A stretch of DNA of 64,000 nucleotides from contig OU862919.1 in assembly GCA_917880885.1 (NCBI GenBank), positions 48,149,058 to 48,213,057 of the forward strand, in the 5' to 3' direction. How positions within the stretch are numbered: the first letter of the stretch is position 1; the number at the start of each line of letters is the position of its first letter. Under the pieces are notes generated by a model. It ran no database searches, was not told the DNA's origin, and saw only the letters and a program-made list of their open reading frames with translations. The position numbers were made by a program, and so were the translations under genes. Source of the stretch: Limnephilus marmoratus. Taxonomy: Eukaryota > Arthropoda > Insecta > Trichoptera > Limnephilidae. Below are positions 1-10,113 of the stretch, piece after piece.

Positions 1-63
1 ACTCCAAATAATGTCAGGAATCACTGGTTAAAGTAAGTCAAGTACGTCCCTTAACACCCTGTA
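1..63 (+). repeat. End fragment of a cagggtgttaagg-ended MITE
   Basis: This segment matches 12344-12407, the right end of the complete MITE at 12026-12404, nearly base for base, and finishes 'cttaacaccctgtata'. Only the inner part of one terminal inverted repeat is in the window. A shorter piece of the same end lies at 15978-16004. It codes for nothing. Confidence 0.75.
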
Positions 64-236
64 TAGAAACCATGGCGGGTACGCACACATCAAATCCCCA
101 AAGTTTCATCGCAATCGAATGAATGGTTAGCAACGCATAATTACACGATGCCAGAACTCACTATTAAATATATGGAAACCATTGCGGACGTGCGCACATC
201 AAATCTCCAAAGTTTCATCGCAATCAGATGAATGGT
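64..236 (-). repeat. Two units of a ~115-bp dispersed repeat
   Basis: Two diverged units share 'ccaaagtttcatcgcaatc' followed by 'gaatggtttagcaacgcat'. The reverse complement matches units at 47650-47890 ('gattgcgatgaaactttggg'), so both loci belong to one family in opposite orientation. No open frame or RNA promoter was seen. Confidence 0.65.
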
Positions 237-1117
237 TTAGCAACGCATAGACATCTCATATACATACTCAAATAAATACATATTTTGATTTTTATATAGG
301 TTTCCATATTTAGACATCTGATTATGTGCGTATGACTTGTCCATGAACTTTTGGTTTTGAAATTTTATATATTCTCCGGGTAATCAGATTTCAGTTGAAA
401 TAAAAATGTCGATCCCAGCCATCCAAAAAATGCTCGAGCCGCCACTGGAACAATCATAAAAGGATCTACATCTCCGGTGGTAGGAAACAATGATAGTTAA
501 AAAATATTATTACTTTAAAAAATGCAAGCAACTAAGTGGTAATAATTGATTCCACGTTCATGCTGCTTCAGATCGGGGAATCCGTCTTATTTTTAATTTA
601 AATCCAACCGCAAGCATTGTCTTTTTTATCAGTTGAAGCAGGTCTGTACATAAACAATCGATTATTTGCTTCGCACCAGAAGAATCTGTATAATATCTCT
701 ATGTAGATGTAGAGGTAAAAATGAATGTATATTTGCTTGCTTGCTTGTATGTATGTACATTGTTTATGTATTGCTATATTAAAACAGTGAAACTAGGATA
801 ACTATTAAACGGAAACTTTTGATACCTGCATACTTCCTGTACTTACTTATGGTTGCCAAACTTTGACACTCACAAAAAATCACAATTAGAAACTCGAAAC
901 TTGCCAAAACTCCATGGAAAGAAGTATGTTAGGGAAAAGACTGTCCGATAGAATAAAAATCGAAACTATTAAGAAATAAACAAGAACAAAAGATATCACA
1001 AAAACAATAAAAAAGCTAAAGTGGAAGTGGTCAGGCCATCGATATATTAACTATAGATTAGCCCTCCCATACCCAATTCCAATCACAAAGTGACACCACA
1101 TATGAGAAATTTCATAA
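237..1117. other. Unassigned AT-rich spacer
   Basis: No supported gene was seen on either strand. There is a short run of TTGC/TATG tetranucleotides near 731-758. The end, 'gagaaatttcataa', borders the poly(A) tail of the next LINE. Confidence 0.5.
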
Positions 1118-1467
1118 TTTTTTTTTTTTTTTTTAATATGTTTATTTAGTTATTAATTGTACAATAATTTCTCTTACTTAAATCTTACAAAACTGATCAA
1201 TCAGTTTGATTGTAAGAAATCTCTCATTTTTCCAATTTATTTACTTACAACATATAAAATGTTTGATATCTTGGTGCTTAATACATATCTAGTAATTATT
1301 TAATAATATAATACTTAATATTAAAATACTTAACTAATTATTATAATGCTTATTGTAACATAAATTTTATTTTGAACAATGGTTAAAAGAACTAGGTCTA
1401 TACCTATTCGATCAAAATATTATTTGTTTTTCATAGATTTAGGTATTTTTATACAATATTTTAGTTT

Positions 1468-4407
1468 TCATATTCTATTGAAGTAGAATGATCTAACTTT
1501 AGTTTTGATTTTTGAATATGATGTCTCGTTTTTAATATTTTCAGGTAATGCATTAAATATTTGCGGAATTTTATGCCTTTTTGTTCTATCACCGTATACA
1601 TTTTGAGATTTATTAATAATAAACATTTCTGCTTCTCTATGCCTAGTGGGGTAGTTATGGTTTACAGGTTTTTTGAATTCTGTATTCCAGAATTCATCTA
1701 GAGTTAATTGGTAATCTACCCTACTATGTATAGAGAGCACATTACACAAGGAGAACATTTTTTTATAATCGCCATCACATAATTGAACTTTTTTTTTGCC
1801 TGATATCAATTTTAGGAAACGGATTTGTAGTTGTTCTATTTTATTTAAGTACGTTTTGTACGTTAATCCGTAACTATTTATTCCGTATCCTATAATTGAT
1901 TCTGCTAATGCGTTATATGTACAGTATAATATATTTTTATTAACAAAGTTTTTTAGGTGATAAAATTTCCCTAATATAGATCTTAATCTATTACATACAT
2001 TTTCAATATGAATTGACCAGTTAAAATTGACATCTATTGTAAGACCAAGGTATGTATATTGGTACACTTTTTCTATGTTTGGGCAATTACACTGCAGGGA
2101 TTGGTTTTTTGTGTGTAAGCAATCATATGAATGACTTTTAATGTGCAATTCCTTATCCTGACAGTTTGCATGTGGTGAATGTATAAGCATGTATTTGGTT
2201 TTTTTTGCGTTGATAATAATGCCATTGTCGTGGGACCATTTTATTATATTATTTAGGTCTGTTTGTAAAATTTCCTGAATTTTTTGTGGATTTTTGTCAG
2301 CACATATGATGCAAGTATCGTCTGCAAACATGTAGCATTTACAACGTTTTATTACGTTTGGTAGACTGTTTACTTGCATAATATAACACGTAGGTCCCGA
2401 TATCGATCCCGTAGCTACCCCAGTGTTTGCCAACATTTCATCACTTAAAATTCCGTCAATTTTAACTTTAATTTTTCTATTAAACAAATAATTTTTAAAA
2501 AATTTATTTAAAGGACCTCTAATACCACATTCCTCCATTGCCCTTAGTAATGTTTCATGGTCCAATGTGTCAAAGGCCTTTTTAAAATCTATAAAAATTA
2601 TGCCTACATAATATTTTTCATTCAAATGACAATTTATATGGTCAGTGAATTTAGAAAGTAATTGTGTAGTACTTTTTTGTTTTTGAAATCCGTACTGTAT
2701 GGGATTTATGATTCTATTTTTTTCTATAAAATTTTGTATTTGATTAAAGATAGCCCTTTCAATAATTTTATCAATACACGAGAGAATCGCTATTGGTCGA
2801 TAGTTTGTGAAATCTTTGTGGTTTCCTGATTTATATATAGGTCTGATGATGGATGTTTTAAGTTCGTCAGGCATGATACTTTTACTTACACAAAGGTTAA
2901 TTAGTTTAGTCAGTACTGGGATTATATTATCAGCAATTAACTTCAGGTCTTTAATTCTTATTTGGTCATTGCCTTCTGATTTTTTAACATCCATATCATT
3001 AATAATTTTTTTAACATCTTTTTGTGATACAGGTCTAAATCTCATCGACATAATAGCAGGAGTTGTATACGTGTTACGATCTAGGAATTTTTTAGTACAA
3101 TTATGTCTTATGTCTTTTATTTCATTTACAAATGTTGTGGCAAATTTATCGCATAAAAACTTTGTATCTCCTTGACTTCCCATATGTTGAAGGATTATTT
3201 TATCTAAATTTTGTTTAGGTTTACCTATTAGATTATTTATTTCATCCCAGAGTTTCCTCGGGTTGCCGTTTAAGCTATTTATTACGTTTTTATGGAACGT
3301 GTTTTTAGTAATATTAATATGTTTGTTTGTTTTGTTTCTATATCGCGTATATTCTAAACGAAATACCGGGTTATTTGGGCTATTCCTGCATTTTCTGTAA
3401 AGATAATCTCTTTTTTTAATCATGTTCTTAATTTCTTCAGTCACCCATGGGTTGTTGTGCCTAAGATTATTTTCAAATAATTTTTCTTTTTTCGAGGAAG
3501 CATATATATTATCAAAAATATTTTTTAAATTATAGTACAGTTCTGAAGGACATTCAGTTTGTAATAATTTCCCCCAATTTACTAGTTTTAATTTCGAATA
3601 TACCAATTTATTATCAATAATTTCAATTTTTTTATTTAAATCCTTTGTAAGTACCTCTTTACCTATTGCAACTCCTGTTATATAATGGTCGGATATTTTG
3701 TTAGTCACAATACATGAAAATACAGTGTTATTACGGTTGCGAATTGCAATATGATCAATACATGAATACACATTTTTTCCGTTTAAAATTTCATCCCGAG
3801 TCACATCTAATATTACATTTTCTAAACCATTTTCACTGAGTAGATTTTGATATTCTGTAATTACACTATTTTTGGTATCCAATAAATTCAAGTTAATATC
3901 ACCACAATACAAGTAGTTTGAATCAGATGAAGTTAATTGTAATATTTGTTTTAGTTCCTTCAAGTATATTTTCTTGTTGCTGCTCGGCGGACGATAAACT
4001 GCAAGTATATTTATGACATCTTGATAAACGGTGGTGATTTCTCCAGATATTGTCTCGCAGCTTTTAAAAGAAATGTTTGTTTTCTTAAAAGTATGATGGT
4101 TTTTTAAGTACATGATTAATCCCCCTCCTCTTCTATTCTCTCGAGTATTTGCAATCGATGTGAAGTTTGGTATATTGAACATAGGTATTATTTCGTTTTT
4201 AATATTTATTTCCGTTAGAAAAATTACATCTATAAACTGCAGAACGTCGTTTACTTGTGCAATAAATGAATTAAAATTCTTTTTCAACGATCTTATATTT
4301 AGATGAATAGCCACAAACCTCATTTTGATGTTTTTATCGTTTATCCAGTTATCCAAATTATAGCTCTTGATAAATTTGTGAGTTTGAAATGGTGTCGTAT
4401 CTTCCAT
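1468..4407 (-). CDS. LINE ORF2: AP-type endonuclease and reverse transcriptase
   Basis: The 979-aa frame is uninterrupted. It should nick target DNA and copy the element RNA at the nick (target-primed reverse transcription). Endonuclease residues visible: N37, E66, 'YCGDINLN' with D170, and 'SDH' at 239-241. RT motifs: 'NYRPIAIL' about 535-542, 'GFQKQKST' about 573-580, 'FIDFKKAFD' 605-613 and 'FADD' 694-697. C-terminal 'YTYLGLTID' is typical thumb-side sequence. The motif that usually reads PQGS is 'VATGSISGP' (664-672), an oddity shared with the second copy. The start at 4407 is the first ATG and lies 65 bp past the end of ORF1. Intactness suggests a young insertion; activity is not shown. 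Confidence 0.9.
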   Translation of the reverse strand: MEDTTPFQTHKFIKSYNLDNWINDKNIKMRFVAIHLNIRSLKKNFNSFIAQVNDVLQFIDVIFLTEINIKNEIIPMFNIPNFTSIANTRENRRGGGLIMYLKNHHTFKKTNISFKSCETISGEITTVYQDVINILAVYRPPSSNKKIYLKELKQILQLTSSDSNYLYCGDINLNLLDTKNSVITEYQNLLSENGLENVILDVTRDEILNGKNVYSCIDHIAIRNRNNTVFSCIVTNKISDHYITGVAIGKEVLTKDLNKKIEIIDNKLVYSKLKLVNWGKLLQTECPSELYYNLKNIFDNIYASSKKEKLFENNLRHNNPWVTEEIKNMIKKRDYLYRKCRNSPNNPVFRLEYTRYRNKTNKHINITKNTFHKNVINSLNGNPRKLWDEINNLIGKPKQNLDKIILQHMGSQGDTKFLCDKFATTFVNEIKDIRHNCTKKFLDRNTYTTPAIMSMRFRPVSQKDVKKIINDMDVKKSEGNDQIRIKDLKLIADNIIPVLTKLINLCVSKSIMPDELKTSIIRPIYKSGNHKDFTNYRPIAILSCIDKIIERAIFNQIQNFIEKNRIINPIQYGFQKQKSTTQLLSKFTDHINCHLNEKYYVGIIFIDFKKAFDTLDHETLLRAMEECGIRGPLNKFFKNYLFNRKIKVKIDGILSDEMLANTGVATGSISGPTCYIMQVNSLPNVIKRCKCYMFADDTCIICADKNPQKIQEILQTDLNNIIKWSHDNGIIINAKKTKYMLIHSPHANCQDKELHIKSHSYDCLHTKNQSLQCNCPNIEKVYQYTYLGLTIDVNFNWSIHIENVCNRLRSILGKFYHLKNFVNKNILYCTYNALAESIIGYGINSYGLTYKTYLNKIEQLQIRFLKLISGKKKVQLCDGDYKKMFSLCNVLSIHSRVDYQLTLDEFWNTEFKKPVNHNYPTRHREAEMFIINKSQNVYGDRTKRHKIPQIFNALPENIKNETSYSKIKTKVRSFYFNRI

Positions 4408-4472
4408 GACGTGGATTTAGTAACTGATAAAATAACTGTTCCGAGTCAAAAGGAATTTTGATTTTTTTTTTT

Positions 4473-5256
4473 TTAAATGTATTTGTTTATATCATTCTCA
4501 TTTTTTATATGGATAATTTTCCCATCACCTTCACTTCTTATCAATATTTTGGCATTTTGTACCCAAATATATTTAAATTTTGTTTTCATTTTTTGTTTTG
4601 TAATGTATAGTAGATCTTTTTTTTCTTTAGTGAGATTTTCATTGATATAAATTCGGTCGTTGTTTCCATTCTTGTAAATGTCATTGTTTGTTAATATGTT
4701 TTTTTTTTTTTTGTAACCACTCGTCTCGATAAGTTTGACGTATGAACTTCACGATTACGTTAGCCGGTTTGGAGTCCTTTCTATTAGGAAGTCTCCAAAC
4801 CTTCTCAATATTTTCGCAATTTGTGATTAGTTTTTCTGCAATTGTCTTTATGGTTGTTTCAATATTTTCATCTTTTTTTCATTTCCAGACCAAACAGTTC
4901 AATATTACAGTTTTTTTCTATTTGTTCAATTTCTTGAATCCTGTGTTCCAGTGCTTTATTACATTTTTCAAGGTATGTGTTTTTGTTTATAACTTCATTG
5001 AGTTTGTTTTCGTTTTCTTTTAGTTTTTTTCCCAATTCTAGGTGTAGCGATATCAGTTCGTCATATTTGTTGGATAGAAACTCAGTTGACTGTGTGAGAG
5101 TCTCCATATCTTTTTTCATGACATACATGATGCTTATTTTATTATTTATTTCATTAAGAATTTGCTTCATTTCTGGGATACTTTCTGAGTTTGGGCCTAC
5201 CCATCGAATTCCGTTGCATCTCTTGCGTGACGTAGTTGTTTTACTAGGAAGAAATT
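4473..5256 (-). pseudogene. LINE ORF1, coiled-coil RNA-binding protein, frameshifted
   Basis: On the minus strand the frame opens after a TAA near 5256, passes through 'KRCNGIRWVG', and from 5170 forms a long E/K/N-rich heptad region (a likely trimerising coiled coil) to 4868. Beyond the 7-T run at 4873-4879 the coding sense continues in another frame ('KVWRLPNRK', an RRM-like stretch). It shifts again at the 14-T run at 4699-4712 and ends at 4473. ORF1 proteins of such LINEs package the RNA. Both breaks are at homopolymers, so they could be mutations or sequencing errors. Confidence 0.7.
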
Positions 5257-5335
5257 AAACATTTTTTTATCAAATGTTACTTTTCTCGAAACGCTGCCTG
5301 GAATTCATATGTTATGTACATATTTTTTTAGATAT

Positions 5336-5937
5336 TCATTATCATCATCACTACTGGCTCTACAACCCCTGGTGGGTCTTGGCCTCCTCAAGAGTCTTCC
5401 TCCACTCATCTCGGTTTTGTGCCAGCTCTCTCCAGTTTGGAAGCTCCAAGATAGATATGTCTTTGAGGACGTTGTCGCTCCATCTTAGTCTTGGTCGTCC
5501 CAGGCTCCTTCGCCCTATTGGTCTTGAGTTCAGCAGGGACTTTGGTGTTTGATGCTCGGTCATTCTCTTCACATGACCCAGCCACCGAAGTCTTCCCAAT
5601 TTTATAAATTTTGCGACGTTTTGCTCCTTAAACAAAGTATAGAGCTCATTGTTATAACGTCTGCGCCAAAATCCATTTTCTAGAACCGGTCCGAAGATGC
5701 GCCTGAAAATTTTTCTTTCAAAAACGTCCAGTGCTCGCTAATTCCTCTTAGTTAGTACCCAAGTCTCAGCTGCGAACGTAAGTACTGTTCTGATAAGTGT
5801 TTTGCACACTAATATCTTTGTGTTTCTGGACAGCAGTCTGGACTTTAATTGGTTTTGTAGGCGGAAATAACAGCGATTTGCGTTCACTATGCGCTTCTGG
5901 ATCTCCTCTGTGGTATTATTGTCTAGTATTATTATTT
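5336..5937 (-). pseudogene. RTE C-terminal domain fragment
   Basis: Translated on the minus strand it gives 'TEEIQKRIVNANRCYF', one in-frame TAG near 5740, 'FERKIFRRIFGPV', then the open 91-aa stretch at 5360-5635 with 'LGRLRWLGHVKRM' and 'GRPRLRW', standard for the C-terminus of this LINE group. The stretch from 5360 to 5700 is nearly identical to the plus-strand copy at 56085-56420. Confidence 0.85.
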
Positions 5938-6360
5938 AAGCATGGAACCTATCCAAAGTTCATGCACCATATTGACTTACTAGAGGAAACTGATTCTGTG
6001 AGTCTAGAAACTAGACGGAAAGCAAGTCTTGCTATTTTGTCTTTCAAAATTTGGAACCGATAGCCCATTTCTCTTGGGATGCTATGATTTATATGTACTA
6101 CAGCCGAAGTCGACATCATGACTTATTTAAAGTACCGAACGGCAGAACAGACGTCTTGGCAAAGCATAGCATGACGAGGGGAGTGGTGCTGTTAAATAAA
6201 ATTGCAAACCATTTGGATGTAAGTGACTGTTCTTTATATGCCTTAAAAATATTATTGAAGAGTCACTTGCCTAAATGCTGATAGGGTAACTAAATTGTAC
6301 TGTAATTGGAATTATTCTGTTGTACAATAATAATAATAAAATAAAATAATAAAAATAAAA
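5938..6360 (+). mobile_element. Jockey/CR1-type LINE 3' fragment nested in the RTE element
   Basis: It encodes 'KHGTYPKFMHHIDLLEETD' and continues to 'LKSHLPKC' with a frameshift near 6060, followed by an A/T-rich tail of AATAA repeats. A longer copy lies at 36497-37000 on the other strand. Insertion was into an AATAATA-like site in the RTE coding sequence: host sense resumes on each side ('YLGSLITND' to the right, 'TEEIQKR' to the left). Confidence 0.85.
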
Positions 6361-7654
6361 TAATTGTCGTTTGTTATCAGGGAGCCTAGGTATGTGAATC
6401 TTGGTACCGTTTCGAAATTTTGGTTTCCACATGAGAGAGTTGAGATTTGTTGGGTGCATCCTACAGCCATTTATTTGGTCTTTTGCTAGTTTACTATGAG
6501 ACCCATATTTTTGGTAGAGCTTTCAAGATTTATAAAGGCGTTACGTAAAGCATCTGGAGTTTTCGCGATTATGTCGATATCATCAGCGTAAGCCAATAGT
6601 TGCACAGAGTTGTCAAATATCGTTGCTCTTATCTCGATGCCTGAGTCACTGATAACTTTTTCTAAGGCTATGTTGAATAAGAGGCAGGCCAATCCATCTC
6701 CTTGTCTCACCCCGTGGAGCGCTTCAAAGGGCTCGGACAGATCACTGCCAACCCTGACTCTACACGTTACTGGGGACATTGTTAATTTCACCAGATTGAT
6801 CAGCTTACGCGGTATTCCAAACTCACTCATTGCATTGTACAATGCATTCCTGTTTATGCTATCGTACGCGGCCTTGAAGTCTACAAAGAGATGATGTGTT
6901 TCGACATTGTGTTATAGCGTCTTTTCCAAAATCTGTCTAAAGGAGAAAATTTGGTCAATACATGATTTGCCTGGCCTGAAGCCACATTGGTAGTTGCCAA
7001 TGATTTCTTCAGACATTGGAAGCAATCTTTTGTACAAGATGTTGGACATAATTTTATAGCCGGTGTTTAATAGAGTTATTCCCCTGTAATTGCAGCACTC
7101 GAGTTGGTCGCCCTTCTTATGTAGTGGACACACAATTCCTAGTCTCCACTCTTCGGGCATCTCTTCTTCTGTACATACTTTTTGGATAAGGGTATGCAGG
7201 TATTGGGTAAACTCTCCACCTGCTGCTTTAAATAATTCAGCCACCAGCTCGTCTGACCCGGGGGATTTGTTATTTATCATCTGTCTTATTGCCTGCTTCA
7301 CTTCCTCCAGTGAAGGGGGTTCAGCATTGTCAATGTGCAAGTCATCTCCCGTGCTCTCCACCGTGTTGTGCTCCACCTCTGCCGAGTTTTTATTGAGAAC
7401 CGTATCAAAGTGCCTCACCCATCTCCTCAAGATGTCAGGCTTTTCACTCAGTATCACTCTGTTTTCGTCCTTGCATATATTTATTTTTGGCTTAAACTCT
7501 GCTCTCATGTTATTTACTTTTTTGCAGAAAAGCCTGCTCTCATTCTTAAGCCTGAGTGCTTCAGCTTCTCTAATTTCTTTTTGTAAATATTCGCGTTTCT
7601 TTTTCCTGTGCATCTTCTTTTCTCTCTTCCTTGTTTCCCTTTTTCCCTTTTCCC
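6361..7654 (-). pseudogene. RTE reverse transcriptase domain, broken
   Basis: From 7613 leftwards: a K/R-rich linker, 'NKSPGSDELVAELFK', 'CNYRGITLLNTGYKI', 'QCGFRPGKSCIDQIF'; then, after a frameshift near 6905, 'FVDFKAAYDS', 'GVRQGDGLACLLF' and 'LLAYADDIDII'. After 6487 there are two in-frame stops, and sense resumes to 'FTYLGSLITND'. All core RT motifs, including YADD, are present but spread over broken frames. Confidence 0.88.
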
Positions 7655-8225
7655 TTGGTAAATTTTCTTAGAAGACTAAGACGTAAATTAAATAGAAACA
7701 CTACGGAGCTCATTTATAAAACTATCGTTGCTCCACATTTGGACTACTGCTCTACAATGTTATATTTGGCCAATGAAGGAAGTTTGAACAAACTAGAAGT
7801 TATACAAAACAAAGCTATAAGGGAAAAGGCAAATACGCAAGGATTGATCAAATGAGAGAGGAGCTAAATTGGATTCCAATAAAAAAGAGACTACTATTTA
7901 ACGTGTTAATTTTTGTGCATAAAATTATGAAAAACCAAATGCCAAAATATTTTAAGGATGAAATTGTTCTTAATAGAGACATTCATAATTACGAAACAAG
8001 AAATGTAAACAGAGTTCGATTGCCACAAATGAAAAAATCAAAATCACAGAACAGCCTAATGTACAGAGGACTAAAGATGTATGATGAAATGCCTGAAAGT
8101 ATGAAGAATGAAGAAAGAATGAACGTATTTAAAAAGAAATGTTATGCTTACTGTAAAAATATTTAAATTTATTAAATGAAATGTTACATTGTGCTTATTA
8201 GTTTATATGCATGTAGTATAAACTA
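7655..8225 (+). mobile_element. LINE 3' fragment nested in the RTE element
   Basis: A plus-strand C-terminal RT fragment: 'IYKTIVAPHLDYCSTMLY', 'KLEVIQNKAIR', a shift near 7830-7855, then the open 104-aa stretch at 7852-8166 with 'LNWIPIKKRLLFN' and 'RGLKMYDEMPESMK'. It is a 5'-truncated Jockey/CR1-type copy with an A/T-rich 3'UTR. RTE sense resumes at about 8226 on the minus strand. Confidence 0.82.
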
Positions 8226-9340
8226 ACTCAATAATTAATAGGTGTCCATAAGTTGTCTTGTGCAGATTTGTTGTAACGTTTTTTGATAGAGTTAATTTTT
8301 CTTTTTTGGTTACCTCTGCGCAGTCTGAGTCAAACCAATTCTTTCCTCTTATAGGGATTTCTTTTCCCAGGGTTTCGAGAGCAGCTGTTGTTAAAAGGTT
8401 ATTGCAGGCCGTCCATTGTGAGTTGGTATCTTGCGTGTCACACTGCGCTATCCTGTTGAGCGTAGTTCGAAATTCCATTTTGGTTTCGGGGACTTGTAAT
8501 TTGTTCGTATTAAATTTTGTGATTTTAGACCTTCTTGTTTTATCAGCATTTGATATTTTAAACCGCAGTCGACTTGCAACGAGAAAGTGGTCAGAGTCAA
8601 TATTAGCTCCCTTATAAGTGCGGACATCTAGTAAATTTGATTTATGTCTGGCACTAATAAGTATATGGTCTATTTGGTTATTGGTTCTGCCATTTGGGTT
8701 TTCCACGTGACTTTATGTATATTTTTGTGTGGAAATAACGTACCACCTATGACCATATCGTGAGATGCTGCAAAGTTTATCAGCTGTTCCTCATTCTCGT
8801 TTAAGTTTAGGTGGAGACTATGTTTTCCGATTGTTTGTGTAAAGTAGGGCTCCCTACCAACTTGCGCGTTCATGTCCCCTATTATGATTTTAATGTCACG
8901 CGATGGGCATTCATCAAAAGCTTTCTCCAGCTTGTCATAGAAATCTTCCTTTTCATCGGTAGGTTTGTCCTCTGTGGGTGCATGGACATTTAGTATGCTC
9001 AGGTTGAAGAAACTTCCCTTTACTCTGAGATATGCCATTTGAGGGCTGATTGCCTTAAAGTCCATGAAGAGATGCTTAGCTCGTTTGCTTACCAGGAAGC
9101 CTGTTCCCTTTATGTGGTGCTTTTCGTGAAACCTGTAATATATGCAGTGGTCTCCTTTTACAAATATCCCATTTCCCAGCCATCTAATTTCCTGCAGAGC
9201 CGTGACGTCTGCTTTATATGTATTAAGCTGATCTATTAGTGTCTGGAGGGCGCCAGGTTGATAGAGTATTAGAACATTCCAAGTGCCAATTTTTAAATCG
9301 TATGCCTTTTTACGTTTGCCGGGTCTGTTATCCTCATTCC
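8226..9340 (-). pseudogene. RTE AP-endonuclease domain, one frameshift
   Basis: The minus strand reads 'LKIGTWNVLILYQPGAL', 'ALQEIRW' (catalytic E), 'GDMNAQVG', 'NQIDHILIS' and 'DSDHFLVASRL', the usual order in an exonuclease-endonuclease-phosphatase fold. Near 8704 one C present in the mirror copy is missing, shifting the frame between the 9065-8670 and 8706-8203 stretches. The domain runs on to 'KNWFDSDC' before the nested LINE. Confidence 0.88.
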
Positions 9341-9518
9341 GTTCCGATGTTTAGATATAGATATTCATATAACTGATTAAATTGTTAATAATAAAGTCCG
9401 TGATAGCCCATACCTAAAATATTTCTAACTGCCTGAAATTTGTGTGTTTAAAAATGATCTTCGCAAAGCTAGTAATTCCTTTACCGCGAACTTGCTGGAA
9501 AACAAATTGGCTCGACGC
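8503..9518 (-). repeat. Left arm of a ~1-kb inverted repeat
   Basis: This 1,016-bp arm is the reverse complement of 10114-11130 (1,017 bp) with only a handful of differences: one indel and a few substitutions noted by eye. It covers the RTE leader and most of its endonuclease. The loop is 9519-10113. Confidence 0.92.
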
Positions 9519-10113
9519 AGACCAACTAAAGGCACAAACCAATGCTTCTTGCGGTCTTTTGACTGAGAGATAAAAGTGTTTCTTTTTGATAAATGTTTTC
9601 GTAAACCAATATTTTTGGTTCCGGTGTCATTTTTAAGACCTACACGCCCTGTCTAGATATACTTGGTCGAAGGGTCAGGCCATACAATCAGAGGAAGTGA
9701 AAAATTGTCAAAATTAGTCATGAATTGGTTCGCAAGTGACAAGAAGAGAAAACGAGGTAGACCATTTAGACGACATAGCAGGTGGTACGTGGACAAGAGT
9801 AACTAATGATAGAGAGAAGTGGCGACAGTTGGAGGAGGCCTTTGTCAACTAGTGACATACAGACAGGGAGTCGATAAGTGATAAGATAATGATAAGTGTT
9901 ACAAATAATGTAATTTAATTTACTGTCTGAATAAAGGCTTTATTATCATATTAAGCACAGGAAATGTATGAAACTTTAAAAATTCATTCTTTCCACCGTC
10001 GCGAAAGTTTCTGTATTATTACAACCACATGACAATGTTTCCATGTCAACCCAGAATCAAGTCAACTCAACACAACACTCTTTGAATTAAAATCATTAAA
10101 AGCTATGAAAAAA
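9519..10113. other. Loop of the RTE palindrome, with a LINE 3' end
   Basis: The 595-bp spacer holds a decayed plus-strand LINE C-terminus at about 9730-9852 ('KRGRPFRRH', then in another frame 'WTRVTNDREKWRQLEEAF'). A 3'UTR follows, ending 'ctgaataaaggctttatta' near 9950. The final part (10041-10113, 'cattaaaagctatgaaaaaa') resembles 29440-29515. Confidence 0.65.

Larger units (their letters stand above)
1118..5258 (-). mobile_element. Jockey/CR1-type non-LTR retrotransposon, copy A
   Basis: Read on the minus strand the element runs from about 5258 to a poly(A) tail (17 T on the plus strand, 1118-1134). It has a broken ORF1 and an intact ORF2 of 979 aa with endonuclease and reverse transcriptase. 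A second copy of the same family, same strand, lies at 59493-62558. Copy A is about 1 kb longer at its 5' end but still looks truncated, because ORF1 has no clear start. It carries a 3'UTR block near 1374-1398 that copy A2 lacks. The family placement (CR1/Daphne-like) rests on endonuclease phrasing such as 'YRPPSS' and on the coiled-coil ORF1, and is tentative. Confidence 0.88.
5336..9518 (-). mobile_element. RTE-type non-LTR retrotransposon with two nested LINE fragments
   Basis: Reading leftwards from 9518: a 5' leader, AP-endonuclease (9340-8226), linker and RT (7654-6361) and C-terminal domain (5937-5360), ending in a GAT-rich tail ('atcatcatcac' on the plus strand, 5341-5351). Two plus-strand LINE pieces, 5938-6360 and 7655-8225, interrupt it. 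Phrases such as 'TWNVLILYQPGALQTL' and 'FKAAYDS' are those of the RTE/Proto2 group. A single-base loss near 8704, a frameshift near 6905 and in-frame stops near 6487 make it inactive. Its 5' kilobase is mirrored at 10114-11130, and its 3' end recurs at 56060-56445. Confidence 0.85.

Noticed and set aside
2807..3175. 122-codon plus frame, also at 61161-61529
   Set aside because: It is the antisense of the LINE ORF2 in both copies, conserved only because the copies are near-identical.
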